This document shows positions 5,920-12,341 of a stretch of DNA of 12,341 nt, piece by piece. The position numbers were made by a program, and so were the translations under genes. The DNA lies in assembly GCA_036263035.1 (NCBI GenBank), contig DATAHR010000167.1, positions 1 through 12,341 on the forward strand. Reading direction: 5' to 3'. A model generated the notes under the pieces. That model was not told the origin of the DNA and searched no databases. It saw only the letters and a list, made by a program, of their open reading frames with translations. Each line of letters opens with the position of its first letter. Within the stretch, counting starts at the first letter, position 1. This stretch comes from JAICYJ01 sp036263035. GTDB taxonomy: Bacteria > Actinomycetota > Thermoleophilia > Gaiellales > JAICJC01.

Positions 5920-7947
5920 ATGCCCGCGCGTCTGCTCACGCCGCTCGCGACGCTGCTTGCGGTCGCGCTCCTGCACAACGTCGCGGGGGGCGACAGGATC
6001 CGCTACGAGCTCCTGCTCCTGCTCCCGATCGTCTGGCTGGCGCTGCAGGGCACGGTGGGCGAGCTGGCCGTCGCCATCGTCGGCCTCGCGGCCGGGCTGA
6101 GCGTGCTCAACCTCTCGGGCGGGCAGACCGCGGCCGAGTGGTGGGACGAGCTGGTGTTCGTCGCGGTCGCCTCGGCCGTCGGCCTGACCGTCCAGCACCT
6201 GATCGAGCAGGTGCGCCGGCAGGCAAGCGACGTCGCGGCCATCACCCGCGCGGTGCAGGACGTGGCCGCCGCACCCGACACGATGGCGGCACGCGAGGTG
6301 GTGTGCCGCGCCGCCACGGAGATCCTGGGCGCCCAGCTGGCGCTGATGCTCGAGCCCGACGGTGAGTCGGCGCTGGTCGTCTCGGCGGCGGAGGGGAGTG
6401 ACGTCGCCATCGGCACCAGCGTGCCGCTGGCAGGTGCGGGCCAGGCTGTCCTGGAGGCGCTTGACCACGGTGAGCAGCGGTTCCTGCCCGACGAGGGCGG
6501 GTCGCTGTGCGCCGCAGCGATCGGAGCGAGCACCGCGCTGATCGCTCCCGTACAGCTCCGCGGCGTCCCTGCCGGTGCGCTCGTGCTGGGGTGGAAGCGG
6601 CCGCTGCGGCGGGTGACCGGCCGCATGGCGGAGGTGATCTCGCTGTTCGCGGTCGAGAGCGCCCGCTCGCTGGAGCGCGGTGACCTGATCGCGCAGGTGC
6701 AGGCGCACGCCACCGATCTTGAGGCCGTGGTCGAGGTTGCCCGCAGGCTTCCGCGGAGCACCGACGCGCAGGCCGCCCGCGACGCCGTCTGCGCGGGTGT
6801 GCTCGAGGTCTGCGACGGGATGCTTGCCGTGCTGATGGAGCCGGACGGCGAGGGGAACCTCGTCTCCACCGCCGTCGCCGGTGCCGAGATCGCTCCGATG
6901 CGGGTCTCGATGGACGACTCGGACTCCGCCACGGTCGAGGTGTACCGGACGCTTCAGCCGTTCTTCGTGCCCGACCTGGGTGGCCATCCACATGTGTCCC
7001 AGCGCCTCGTGCACGCGACGGGCGCGGTATCCGCCCTGTGGCAGCCGGTGGTCGGCGACGGCGCTCCTGTGGGCGTGCTCGTGGTCGCCTGGCAGCGAAC
7101 GCTTCCCCAGCTCTCCGACCGCGCCGCCGCCGTTGTCGGGCTGTTCGCCGCTGAGGCGGCGGTCGCCCTGGAGCGGGCCGATCTGCTCGCCCGGCTGGAG
7201 ACCCTGAACCGGATGCTGGCAGTGCAGGTGGAGGCGCTGCGGGTGTCCGATCAGCTGAAGAGCGACTTCGTCTCGAGCGTTTCCCACGAGCTGCGCACAC
7301 CCCTGGCGTCGATCCTCGGCTACCTCGACGTGCTGCTCGAGGGGGAGCTGGGCGAGATGGCGCCGGAGCAGACCGAGTTCGTGCGGATCGTCGACGAGAA
7401 CGCCCGTCGCCTGCTGTCGCTGATCAACGACCTGCTCACGCTCTCGGGCATCGAGGGCGGCCGCATGCTCTTGCGGCCCGAGCCGATCGACCTGCGGCCG
7501 CTGGTCGAGCGGTACGTCCTCGACCTCGAGGTCGCGGCGGCCGAGAAGGGCCTCGACCTGTCGGTGCTGCTGCCCGCGGACGAGTTCGTCGTCCAGGTCG
7601 ACCCGGAGCGGATCGGCCAGGTCGTCACCAACCTGGTCGCGAACGCCGTCAAGTTCAGCGAGCGGGGCGGCGATGTACGGGTCGAGCTGCGGCGCGAAGC
7701 GGGCCAGGCAGTGCTGTCGGTTGCGGATACCGGGATCGGGATCCCCGCCGCCGACAGCGACCGCCTGTTCCAGCGGTTCTTCCGCGCACGCAATGCCACC
7801 GATGCGGCGATCCCCGGCACTGGGCTGGGGCTTGCCATCTGCAAGGGCATCGTCGATGCCCACGGCGGCGACATCGTCGTCGAGAGCCAGGCGGGTGAGG
7901 GCACAACTGTTCGGGTGTACCTGCCGATGACCACCGAAACCCACTGA
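5920..7947 (+). CDS. Membrane sensor histidine kinase with four membrane segments and tandem GAF domains
   Basis: From ATG 5920 the kinase has 675 residues. Four hydrophobic segments (about 5-21, 31-46, 48-66 and 77-94) form a compact membrane unit resembling the DUF4118-type input region. Two GAF-like domains follow (about 124-255 and 285-420), joined by helical segments, then HisKA with the phospho-acceptor in SVSHELRTPL (His456), and a HATPase with N box NLVANAVKF, G1 DTGIGIP, F box LFQRFFRA and G2 GTGLGLAI. It should autophosphorylate His456 and pass phosphate to the receiver encoded 11 bp downstream. The two GAF domains are visibly related (both contain EPDGE followed later by LERxDL), which suggests internal duplication. 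The start is uncertain: GGAGGG abuts ATG 5920 too closely for an ideal ribosome site, and in-frame GTG 5836 would add 28 residues. The ligand is unknown. Confidence 0.9.
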   Translation: MPARLLTPLATLLAVALLHNVAGGDRIRYELLLLLPIVWLALQGTVGELAVAIVGLAAGLSVLNLSGGQTAAEWWDELVFVAVASAVGLTVQHLIEQVRRQASDVAAITRAVQDVAAAPDTMAAREVVCRAATEILGAQLALMLEPDGESALVVSAAEGSDVAIGTSVPLAGAGQAVLEALDHGEQRFLPDEGGSLCAAAIGASTALIAPVQLRGVPAGALVLGWKRPLRRVTGRMAEVISLFAVESARSLERGDLIAQVQAHATDLEAVVEVARRLPRSTDAQAARDAVCAGVLEVCDGMLAVLMEPDGEGNLVSTAVAGAEIAPMRVSMDDSDSATVEVYRTLQPFFVPDLGGHPHVSQRLVHATGAVSALWQPVVGDGAPVGVLVVAWQRTLPQLSDRAAAVVGLFAAEAAVALERADLLARLETLNRMLAVQVEALRVSDQLKSDFVSSVSHELRTPLASILGYLDVLLEGELGEMAPEQTEFVRIVDENARRLLSLINDLLTLSGIEGGRMLLRPEPIDLRPLVERYVLDLEVAAAEKGLDLSVLLPADEFVVQVDPERIGQVVTNLVANAVKFSERGGDVRVELRREAGQAVLSVADTGIGIPAADSDRLFQRFFRARNATDAAIPGTGLGLAICKGIVDAHGGDIVVESQAGEGTTVRVYLPMTTETH

Positions 7948-7958
7948 AGGAGACCCCG

Positions 7959-8339
7959 ATGGAGAGTGTTCATGCCAAGGTGCTCGTCGCCGACGACGAG
8001 CCACATCTGCTGCGGCTGGTGAAGTTCCGGCTGGAGCGGGAGGGCTACGAGGTGCTGACGGCCGTGGACGGCGAGTCGGCGCTGCAGGTCGCCCGCGACG
8101 AGCATCCCGACCTGTGCGTGCTCGACGTGATGATGCCCAAGCGCAGCGGGTTCGACGTGCTGCGGGAGATTCGCAGCGACGATGCCTGCGCGGGCATGAA
8201 GGTGATCATGCTGACGGCGCGGGCGCAGGATCGCGACGTCGATGTCGGATTCTCGCTGGGCGCGGACGACTACATCACGAAGCCGTTCTCGCCACAGGAG
8301 CTGCGGGTGCGCATCGGCGCCCACCTGAGCAAGCGGTGA
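7959..8339 (+). CDS. Single-domain response regulator (CheY-like receiver)
   Basis: The 126-residue product is one complete receiver domain: acidic pair Asp12-Asp13, phospho-acceptor Asp56 in VLDVMMP, Thr86 in MLTAR and Lys108 in YITKPF. It ends soon after the last helix, so there is no DNA-binding or enzymatic output domain. An AAGGAGA Shine-Dalgarno sequence at 7947-7953, overlapping the kinase stop region, fixes ATG 7959 as the start. The upstream kinase is the obvious phosphodonor. Its stop overlaps the HEAT-repeat gene (GTGA). With no output domain it must act by protein contact, and the next two gene products are the natural candidates (inference). Confidence 0.93.
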   Translation: MESVHAKVLVADDEPHLLRLVKFRLEREGYEVLTAVDGESALQVARDEHPDLCVLDVMMPKRSGFDVLREIRSDDACAGMKVIMLTARAQDRDVDVGFSLGADDYITKPFSPQELRVRIGAHLSKR

Positions 8340-9364
8340 TCGTTGCCGTCGAGCTGCTCGCGGCCAGCCAGCTGGCCGTGATCGCGGCCCTGGCGGTCGT
8401 GCTCACGTGTCGCCGGATCGCCATCGCACGGGCCGGCAGGCACCGGCGGCTGCTGCTGGATCGCTACCGGGACGCCGTCGTCGAGTTCGTCGGGCTGGAC
8501 GACGACGAGCCCCCGGCATCGCTGACCGGGCTTCGCACCGCCGAGCAGCGCTCGGCGGTGGGTGAGCTCCTGGCCGAGTACACGGGCACCGTGCGCGGCG
8601 AGTCACGCAGCCGCGTCGCGGCGTTCGTGACCGAGCATGGGTATGCGGCCGCAGCTGAACGCGATCTGCGGGCGAGGCGCTCCTGGCGTCGCGGCACCGC
8701 TGCAAAGACGCTCGGCGACTTTGGGGTCGTCGCGTCGGTGGACGAGCTGGCCGACGCGCTGCGGCTTGACGCGAGCCCGCAGGTGCGGGTGTCAGCCGCG
8801 CGCGCGATCGGCAGAGTGGGAGAGGCCCAGGCGACGGCCGACCTGATCAGTGCCTGCGCGATGGGCTCCGTGCCGGCCGGCATCGTCGCCCAGGCGTTGC
8901 TGGACATCGGGGAGGAGGCCCTGCCCTGGCTGCTTGGCGCCATCGGGTCGCCGGAGCAGCGGGTGCGGCTGGTGGCATGCCGTGTCGTGGGCCTCATGGG
9001 AGTGGGGGCGGCGGAAGCGGAGGTCGTGGCCGCGCTGGACACCGCTGCGACCACCGACCCGGATGTGGCCGTGCGGGGCGCTGCCTGCCATGCGCTCGGC
9101 CGCGTCGGTGGGCTCGATGCGGCACTGGCGGTGGCGGCCTCGACCGCAGACCACGAGGCGTCGGTGCGGCGCGCGGCGTGTGACGCCGCCGCGCGGCTTG
9201 CGGCTCCCGAGACTGCGGCCGCGGTGACCCGGGCGCTCGACGACAGCGATCCAGAGGTGCGGCGCGCCGCGGCCCGGGCCGCCGTGCTGCTCGGGGTCGC
9301 CGACGGCTCCGGCTCGCCGTTCCTGGAGGAGGCCGAGGCGGAGCTGGCCTGGGGGTGGCGATGA
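8336..9364 (+). CDS. Membrane-anchored HEAT-repeat protein
   Basis: From GTG 8336, which overlaps the response regulator stop as GTGA, the protein has 342 residues. One hydrophobic segment at about 5-23 is followed at once by CRRIAIARAGRHRR, a strongly positive stretch that predicts the bulk of the protein stays in the cytoplasm. After a charged helical region (25-130), residues about 134-325 contain successive helical-pair repeats of HEAT type, with recurring patterns such as SPQVRVSAARAIGRVG, EQRVRLVACRVVGLMG, DPDVAVRGAACHALGRVG, EASVRRAACDAAARLA and DPEVRRAAARAAVLLG. HEAT repeats make protein-binding solenoids; no catalytic motif is seen. Its place between a receiver and a membrane glycosyltransferase suggests a scaffold or adaptor linking the two (inference). 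Its stop overlaps the next gene as ATGA. Confidence 0.87.
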   Translation: MIVAVELLAASQLAVIAALAVVLTCRRIAIARAGRHRRLLLDRYRDAVVEFVGLDDDEPPASLTGLRTAEQRSAVGELLAEYTGTVRGESRSRVAAFVTEHGYAAAAERDLRARRSWRRGTAAKTLGDFGVVASVDELADALRLDASPQVRVSAARAIGRVGEAQATADLISACAMGSVPAGIVAQALLDIGEEALPWLLGAIGSPEQRVRLVACRVVGLMGVGAAEAEVVAALDTAATTDPDVAVRGAACHALGRVGGLDAALAVAASTADHEASVRRAACDAAARLAAPETAAAVTRALDDSDPEVRRAAARAAVLLGVADGSGSPFLEEAEAELAWGWR

Positions 9365-10779
9365 GCCCGCTCGAGCAGCTGGTCTACGGCTACAACCACG
9401 TCGTCCTGGCGTACTTCGCCCTGATGAATCTGATGTACCTGGTGCTGCTCTACCACGCCGGCCGGGCCATGCTCGACCGCGTACAGCGCGGCAGGATGGA
9501 GGCGATCGACGACCTGCTGCGCTCGCCGCTCGCGCCCGGGGTGACGGTGATCGTGCCCGCGTACAACGAGCAGGAATGCATCGTCGAGAGCGTGCGGTCG
9601 CTGCTCGCGCTGCGCTACCCGCGGTTCCAGGTGGTCGTGGTCAGCGACGGCTCGACCGACGAGACGGTCGCCCGGCTGGAGCGGGAGTTCGCGCTCGAGG
9701 CGTTTCCGCGGGTGTACGTGCCCGACATCCCGACCGCCCCCGTGCGTCGCGTCCTGCGCTCGCGCGACGAGCCGCGCCTGCTGGTGGCGGAGAAGGTGAA
9801 CGGCGGCAAGGCCGACGCCCTCAACTGCGGCATCAACCTGGCGGACGAGGAGCTGGTGTGTGCGATCGACGCCGATGCCATCCTCGACGCGGACGCGCTG
9901 CTGCTGTCGTGCCGGCCGTTCGTGGAGCATCCCGACGAGGTGATCGGCACCGGAGGCATCGTCCGCATCGCCAACGGCTGCAGGATCGAGCAGGGCAGGG
10001 TGGAGGAGGTGGCGCTGCCGCGATCCCGCGTGGCGGCGATCCAGGTGGTCGAGTACCTGCGCGCCTTTCTGACCGCTCGCGCGGGGTGGAGCCGCGTGAA
10101 CGCGCTGCTGATCGTGAGCGGCGCCTTCGGCGTGTTCAGGCGCGACCTCGTCCGTCAGGTGGGCGGGTACCGCGTCGACACTGTGGGGGAGGACGGCGAG
10201 CTGGTGGTGCGGCTGCACAGGGCGATGCGCGATGCGGGCCGGCGCTACCGGATCACGTTCGTCCCCGATCCGGTCTGCTGGACGGAGGCGCCGGAGTCGC
10301 TCGCGGTGCTGCGCAGGCAGCGCAACCGCTGGCATCGAGGGCTGGCCGAGATCCTGTGGTTCCACCGCGAGATGGTGGGGCGGGGGCGGTACGGAGCGGT
10401 CGGCCTGGTGGCGCTGCCGGCCACGATCGCCTTCGAGCTGCTGGGGCCGGTGGTCGAGCTGACGGGGATCGCGGCGGTCGCGGCCGGCTGGTATCTGGGC
10501 CTGCTGAGCGTGTGGTTCCTGGTCGCGTTCATGCTGGTGTCGCTGGTATTCGGCATGTTCCTCTCGGTGACGGCACTGGCGCTGGAGGAGGCGTCGCTGC
10601 GCCGGTACCCGAAGCTGAGCCAGCTGGGCGGGCTGGTGCTGTACAGCCTGCTCGAGCAGTTCGGGTACCGGCAGCTGACGGCGGTCTGGCGGCTGCGGGC
10701 GCTGACGCAGGCGCTGCGGTCCAAGCACCGCGGGCACTGGGGCGCGATGGATCGCCGCGGGCTCGTCCGCGGGCGCTGA
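9361..10779 (+). CDS. Processive family-2 glycosyltransferase, polysaccharide synthase type
   Basis: This 472-residue membrane protein has one N-terminal hydrophobic segment (about 14-36), a cytoplasmic GT-A domain and a cluster of hydrophobic segments (about 345-405) before a positively charged tail. The catalytic motifs of processive synthases such as PgaC/IcaA, hyaluronan synthase and BcsA are present: VPAYNE, DGSTD (96-100), DAD (170-172), the base-containing Glu277-Asp278 in VGEDGEL, and QRNRW (320-324, the QxxRW motif). It should therefore polymerise a beta-linked sugar and may extrude it across the membrane. The sugar cannot be told. No PilZ domain is present, so cyclic-di-GMP control through PilZ is not indicated; control by the upstream kinase, receiver and HEAT protein is more likely (inference). 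ATG 9361 overlaps the HEAT stop; GTG 9355 is a two-codon-longer alternative. Confidence 0.92.
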   Translation: MSPLEQLVYGYNHVVLAYFALMNLMYLVLLYHAGRAMLDRVQRGRMEAIDDLLRSPLAPGVTVIVPAYNEQECIVESVRSLLALRYPRFQVVVVSDGSTDETVARLEREFALEAFPRVYVPDIPTAPVRRVLRSRDEPRLLVAEKVNGGKADALNCGINLADEELVCAIDADAILDADALLLSCRPFVEHPDEVIGTGGIVRIANGCRIEQGRVEEVALPRSRVAAIQVVEYLRAFLTARAGWSRVNALLIVSGAFGVFRRDLVRQVGGYRVDTVGEDGELVVRLHRAMRDAGRRYRITFVPDPVCWTEAPESLAVLRRQRNRWHRGLAEILWFHREMVGRGRYGAVGLVALPATIAFELLGPVVELTGIAAVAAGWYLGLLSVWFLVAFMLVSLVFGMFLSVTALALEEASLRRYPKLSQLGGLVLYSLLEQFGYRQLTAVWRLRALTQALRSKHRGHWGAMDRRGLVRGR

Positions 10780-10782
10780 GCG

Positions 10783-10817
10783 GGTGACGGAAAAGTGCCG
10801 GGCACTTTTCCGTCACC
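10783..10817. repeat. Perfect 35-bp palindrome (17-bp arms, 1-base centre)
   Basis: GGTGACGGAAAAGTGCC (10783-10799) is followed by one G and then its exact reverse complement GGCACTTTTCCGTCACC (10801-10817). It begins three bases after the stop of the glycosyltransferase gene and lies upstream of the next promoter. The transcript could form a very stable stem from either strand, so a bidirectional terminator is one reading. A REP-like dispersed palindrome is another. No second copy was noticed in this window. Confidence 0.9.
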
Positions 10818-10890
10818 GACCTTTGTGGGACGCGGCTGTGATCGATCGTTGCGGAACTGTGACCTCGACCGCTCGTCCCGGCTGCTCCGG

Positions 10891-10896
10891 TAACCT
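10891..10896 (+). promoter_or_regulatory. Putative -10 box for the carboxylate-amine ligase gene
   Basis: TAACCT lies ten bases before ATG 10907, in the same place relative to the start as the boxes before rex and the GT4 gene. The best -35-like sequence, TCGACC at 10865-10870, is too far away (20-bp spacer). This supports ATG 10907, not the upstream GTG 10784 in the palindrome, as the start. Confidence 0.5.
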
Positions 10897-10906
10897 GCCG
10901 CTGCCG

Positions 10907-12103
10907 ATGGGGGACTCGCCCAAGATTACCGACCCGCTCGAGGCGCTCGAGGCGGCGCGCCGCCAGTTCGAGGAGGCCGAGGACTTCACCATCGCCATCG
11001 AGGAGGAGTTCGCCATCCTCGATCCCGACAGCCTCGAGATGACCGCCGGGTTCGAGCGGTTCGCCGAGGCCGCGGCCGGCCATCCGTCCCTCGACGGCAT
11101 GGTGGCCGGCGAGCTGATCCGCAGCGAGGTGGAGGTCAAGACGGGAAAGTGCCAGACCTTCGCCGAGGCCGCCGAGACGATGGCGCGGCGCCGTGTCGAC
11201 CTGCTCGAGCTGGCCGACTCGCTCGGCTACCGCCTCTCCGCCGCCGGCACCCACCCGTACTCGCGCTGGCAGGACCAGCAGGTGATCGACACGCCGCATT
11301 ACCAGATCGTCGAGTCGACCCTGCGGTACGTCGCCTGGCGGAACAACACCTTCGGCCTGCACGTCCACGTCGCCGTCCGTGGAGCCGACCGCGCCATCGC
11401 CGTCAACAACGCGCTGCGCACGGTGCTCCCCGAGCTGCTCGCCGTCTCCAGCAGCTCGCCCTGGCTCGAGGACCGCCATACGCACCTGCACTCGACGCGC
11501 ACCGAGATCTTCACGAAGTTCTTCCCCCGCTGCGGAATTCCCGACAGCTTCGACGGATGGGCCGGGTACGCGGACTTCGTCCGGTTCCTGATCGCAACAC
11601 GCTCGATCCGCGAGCACACCGAGATCTGGTGGAGCGTCCGGCCGCACCAGGCGTATCCGACGGTTGAGACCCGCATCTGCGACGGCCAGCCGGACTACCG
11701 GCGCTCGATCGCGCTGAGCGGGCTGATGGTCGCCCTGACCGCGGACTTCGCGCGCCGCTTCGACGCCGGTGAGGCGCTCCCGGACTATCCGCACCGCGAC
11801 CTCGAGGAGAACTTCTGGCGGGCGATCCGCTGGGGCATGTCCGGCGAGCTGATCGACCTCGCCGCCCGCCGCAGCATCCCCGCCGGCGAGCGGCTGGAGC
11901 AGCTGCTCGAGCAGGTCTCGGGCACCGCGGACGAGCTCGGGATCACCCCGTACCTCGAGCCGCTGCTTGAGCAGACGCTGTCGCAGCGCATGGGCGCGCT
12001 GCTGGACGACGGCGCGTCGCTGCGCGAGCTCTGGCCCGGCGTGGTGCAGAGCACCCACGGTTCGGCGGCCGAGTGGCTGGCCGCGCAGGAGGCGGCACGG
12101 TGA
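10907..12103 (+). CDS. Carboxylate-amine ligase, YbdK / glutamate-cysteine ligase type 2 family
   Basis: From ATG 10907 the protein has 398 residues, typical for the GCS2 family. Motifs include AIEEEFAILD (30-39; family GxExE), AGTHPYSRW, the FGLHVHV metal or substrate site, WWSVRP (241-246) and PTVETRICD (251-259). These enzymes join an amino group to a glutamate-type carboxylate using ATP; E. coli YbdK has weak glutamate-cysteine ligase activity, and actinobacterial relatives include EgtA of ergothioneine synthesis. The true substrate here is not known, and no other thiol-synthesis gene is present. Extending the frame upstream to GTG 10784 would translate the palindrome and a non-conserved stretch, so the shorter start is chosen. 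The stop overlaps the next gene as GTGA. Confidence 0.88.
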   Translation: MGDSPKITDPLEALEAARRQFEEAEDFTIAIEEEFAILDPDSLEMTAGFERFAEAAAGHPSLDGMVAGELIRSEVEVKTGKCQTFAEAAETMARRRVDLLELADSLGYRLSAAGTHPYSRWQDQQVIDTPHYQIVESTLRYVAWRNNTFGLHVHVAVRGADRAIAVNNALRTVLPELLAVSSSSPWLEDRHTHLHSTRTEIFTKFFPRCGIPDSFDGWAGYADFVRFLIATRSIREHTEIWWSVRPHQAYPTVETRICDGQPDYRRSIALSGLMVALTADFARRFDAGEALPDYPHRDLEENFWRAIRWGMSGELIDLAARRSIPAGERLEQLLEQVSGTADELGITPYLEPLLEQTLSQRMGALLDDGASLRELWPGVVQSTHGSAAEWLAAQEAAR

Positions 12104-12341
12104 GCGACCAGGCCGGCCCCCAGGGCGGCGAGCAGCTGCAGCTGCCGACGGCGCCCGAGCTGGTGCTCTCGACCGCGCAGCTCGCCATCTCGCTGGCGGC
12201 GGCCGCGATCGCGCAGCGGCAGGAGCTCGAGCAGGCGCAGCTCGCGATCGACACCGCCGATGCGCTGCTGCCGCTGATTGCGCGGCTGCTGCCCGAGGAG
12301 CAGGTGCGCCAGTTCCGCCGCGCGGTGGCCGAGCTGCAGCT
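12100..12341 (+). CDS. Small helical protein, DUF1844-like, cut by the right edge
   Basis: GTG 12100 overlaps the ligase stop, and the frame stays open to the window end (80 complete codons). The product begins with a short Gly/Gln-rich tail, then LQLPTAPELVLSTAQLAISLA, an AQLAIDTADALLPLIARLLP helix and EEQVRQFRRAVAELQ. This order (an LxxxAxxALG-like helix, a conserved AxxxID helix, then LxxEExxxxxxxLxxLq) resembles the DUF1844 family of unknown function, though the usual LG after the first helix is absent. The many Gln and Ala residues suggest an all-helical, perhaps coiled-coil protein. No catalytic residues are apparent. Confidence 0.6.
   Translation, partial: MSDQAGPQGGEQLQLPTAPELVLSTAQLAISLAAAAIAQRQELEQAQLAIDTADALLPLIARLLPEEQVRQFRRAVAELQ

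Noticed and set aside
5452..8004. An 850-codon open frame on the minus strand
   Set aside because: It is opposite the GT4 and kinase genes, whose motifs are intact on the + strand; its translation is low-complexity Arg/His/Gln-rich, as expected from antisense of GC-rich coding DNA.
8464..10737. A 757-codon open frame on the minus strand
   Set aside because: It mirrors the HEAT-repeat and GT2 genes, has no recognisable domain, and shows the same GC-driven lack of stops.
10784..10906. Upstream extension of the ligase gene from GTG 10784
   Set aside because: It would translate the palindrome, adds residues with no family similarity, and lies upstream of the -10 box at 10891.
1..12341. CRISPR arrays, insertion sequences, phage genes or toxin-antitoxin pairs
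   Set aside because: No regularly spaced repeats, transposase or integrase motifs, or small overlapping toxin-like pairs were seen.

Overview
The window is very GC-rich with strong third-position G/C bias and every gene lies on the + strand. It looks like a chromosomal segment of a high-GC actinobacterium. A deep-branching class such as Thermoleophilia is my best guess (inference), from the tsaE-tsaB-rimI-tsaD cluster, a glutaredoxin-like gene next to rex, -10 boxes placed for leaderless transcripts, and the non-streptomycete gene order. Apart from one 35-bp palindrome there is no phage, transposase, CRISPR or RNA gene, so most of the window is ordinary chromosome.

Layout. (1) 1-3791 is one tightly packed run: an exported phosphoesterase cut by the left edge, then tsaE, tsaB, rimI, tsaD and a small glutaredoxin-like protein. 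Junctions are 1-20 bp overlaps, mostly ATGA-type. TsaB, TsaE and TsaD make the t6A37 modification of ANN-decoding tRNAs; RimI is the N-acetyltransferase usually found with them. The tsaE start is odd, because no ATG, GTG or TTG lies where the protein must begin. (2) 3773-4508 holds a hairpin, several TTGTGAC/GTCACAA half-sites and rex, the NADH/NAD+-sensing repressor, with two credible starts. (3) 4547-5788 is a lone GT4 glycosyltransferase behind its own -10 box. (4) 5920-10779 is a four-gene operon: a membrane histidine kinase with two related GAF domains, a receiver-only response regulator, a membrane-anchored HEAT-repeat protein and a processive family-2 glycosyltransferase with D, DAD, ED and QxxRW motifs. 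It reads as a signalling-controlled surface polysaccharide system and is the best candidate here for something not fully described. (5) 10783-10817 is a perfect 35-bp palindrome between this operon and the next promoter. (6) 10907-12341 holds a YbdK/GCS2-type carboxylate-amine ligase, coupled by GTGA to a small DUF1844-like protein that runs off the right edge.

All functions come from reading motifs and domain order; no database search was possible.
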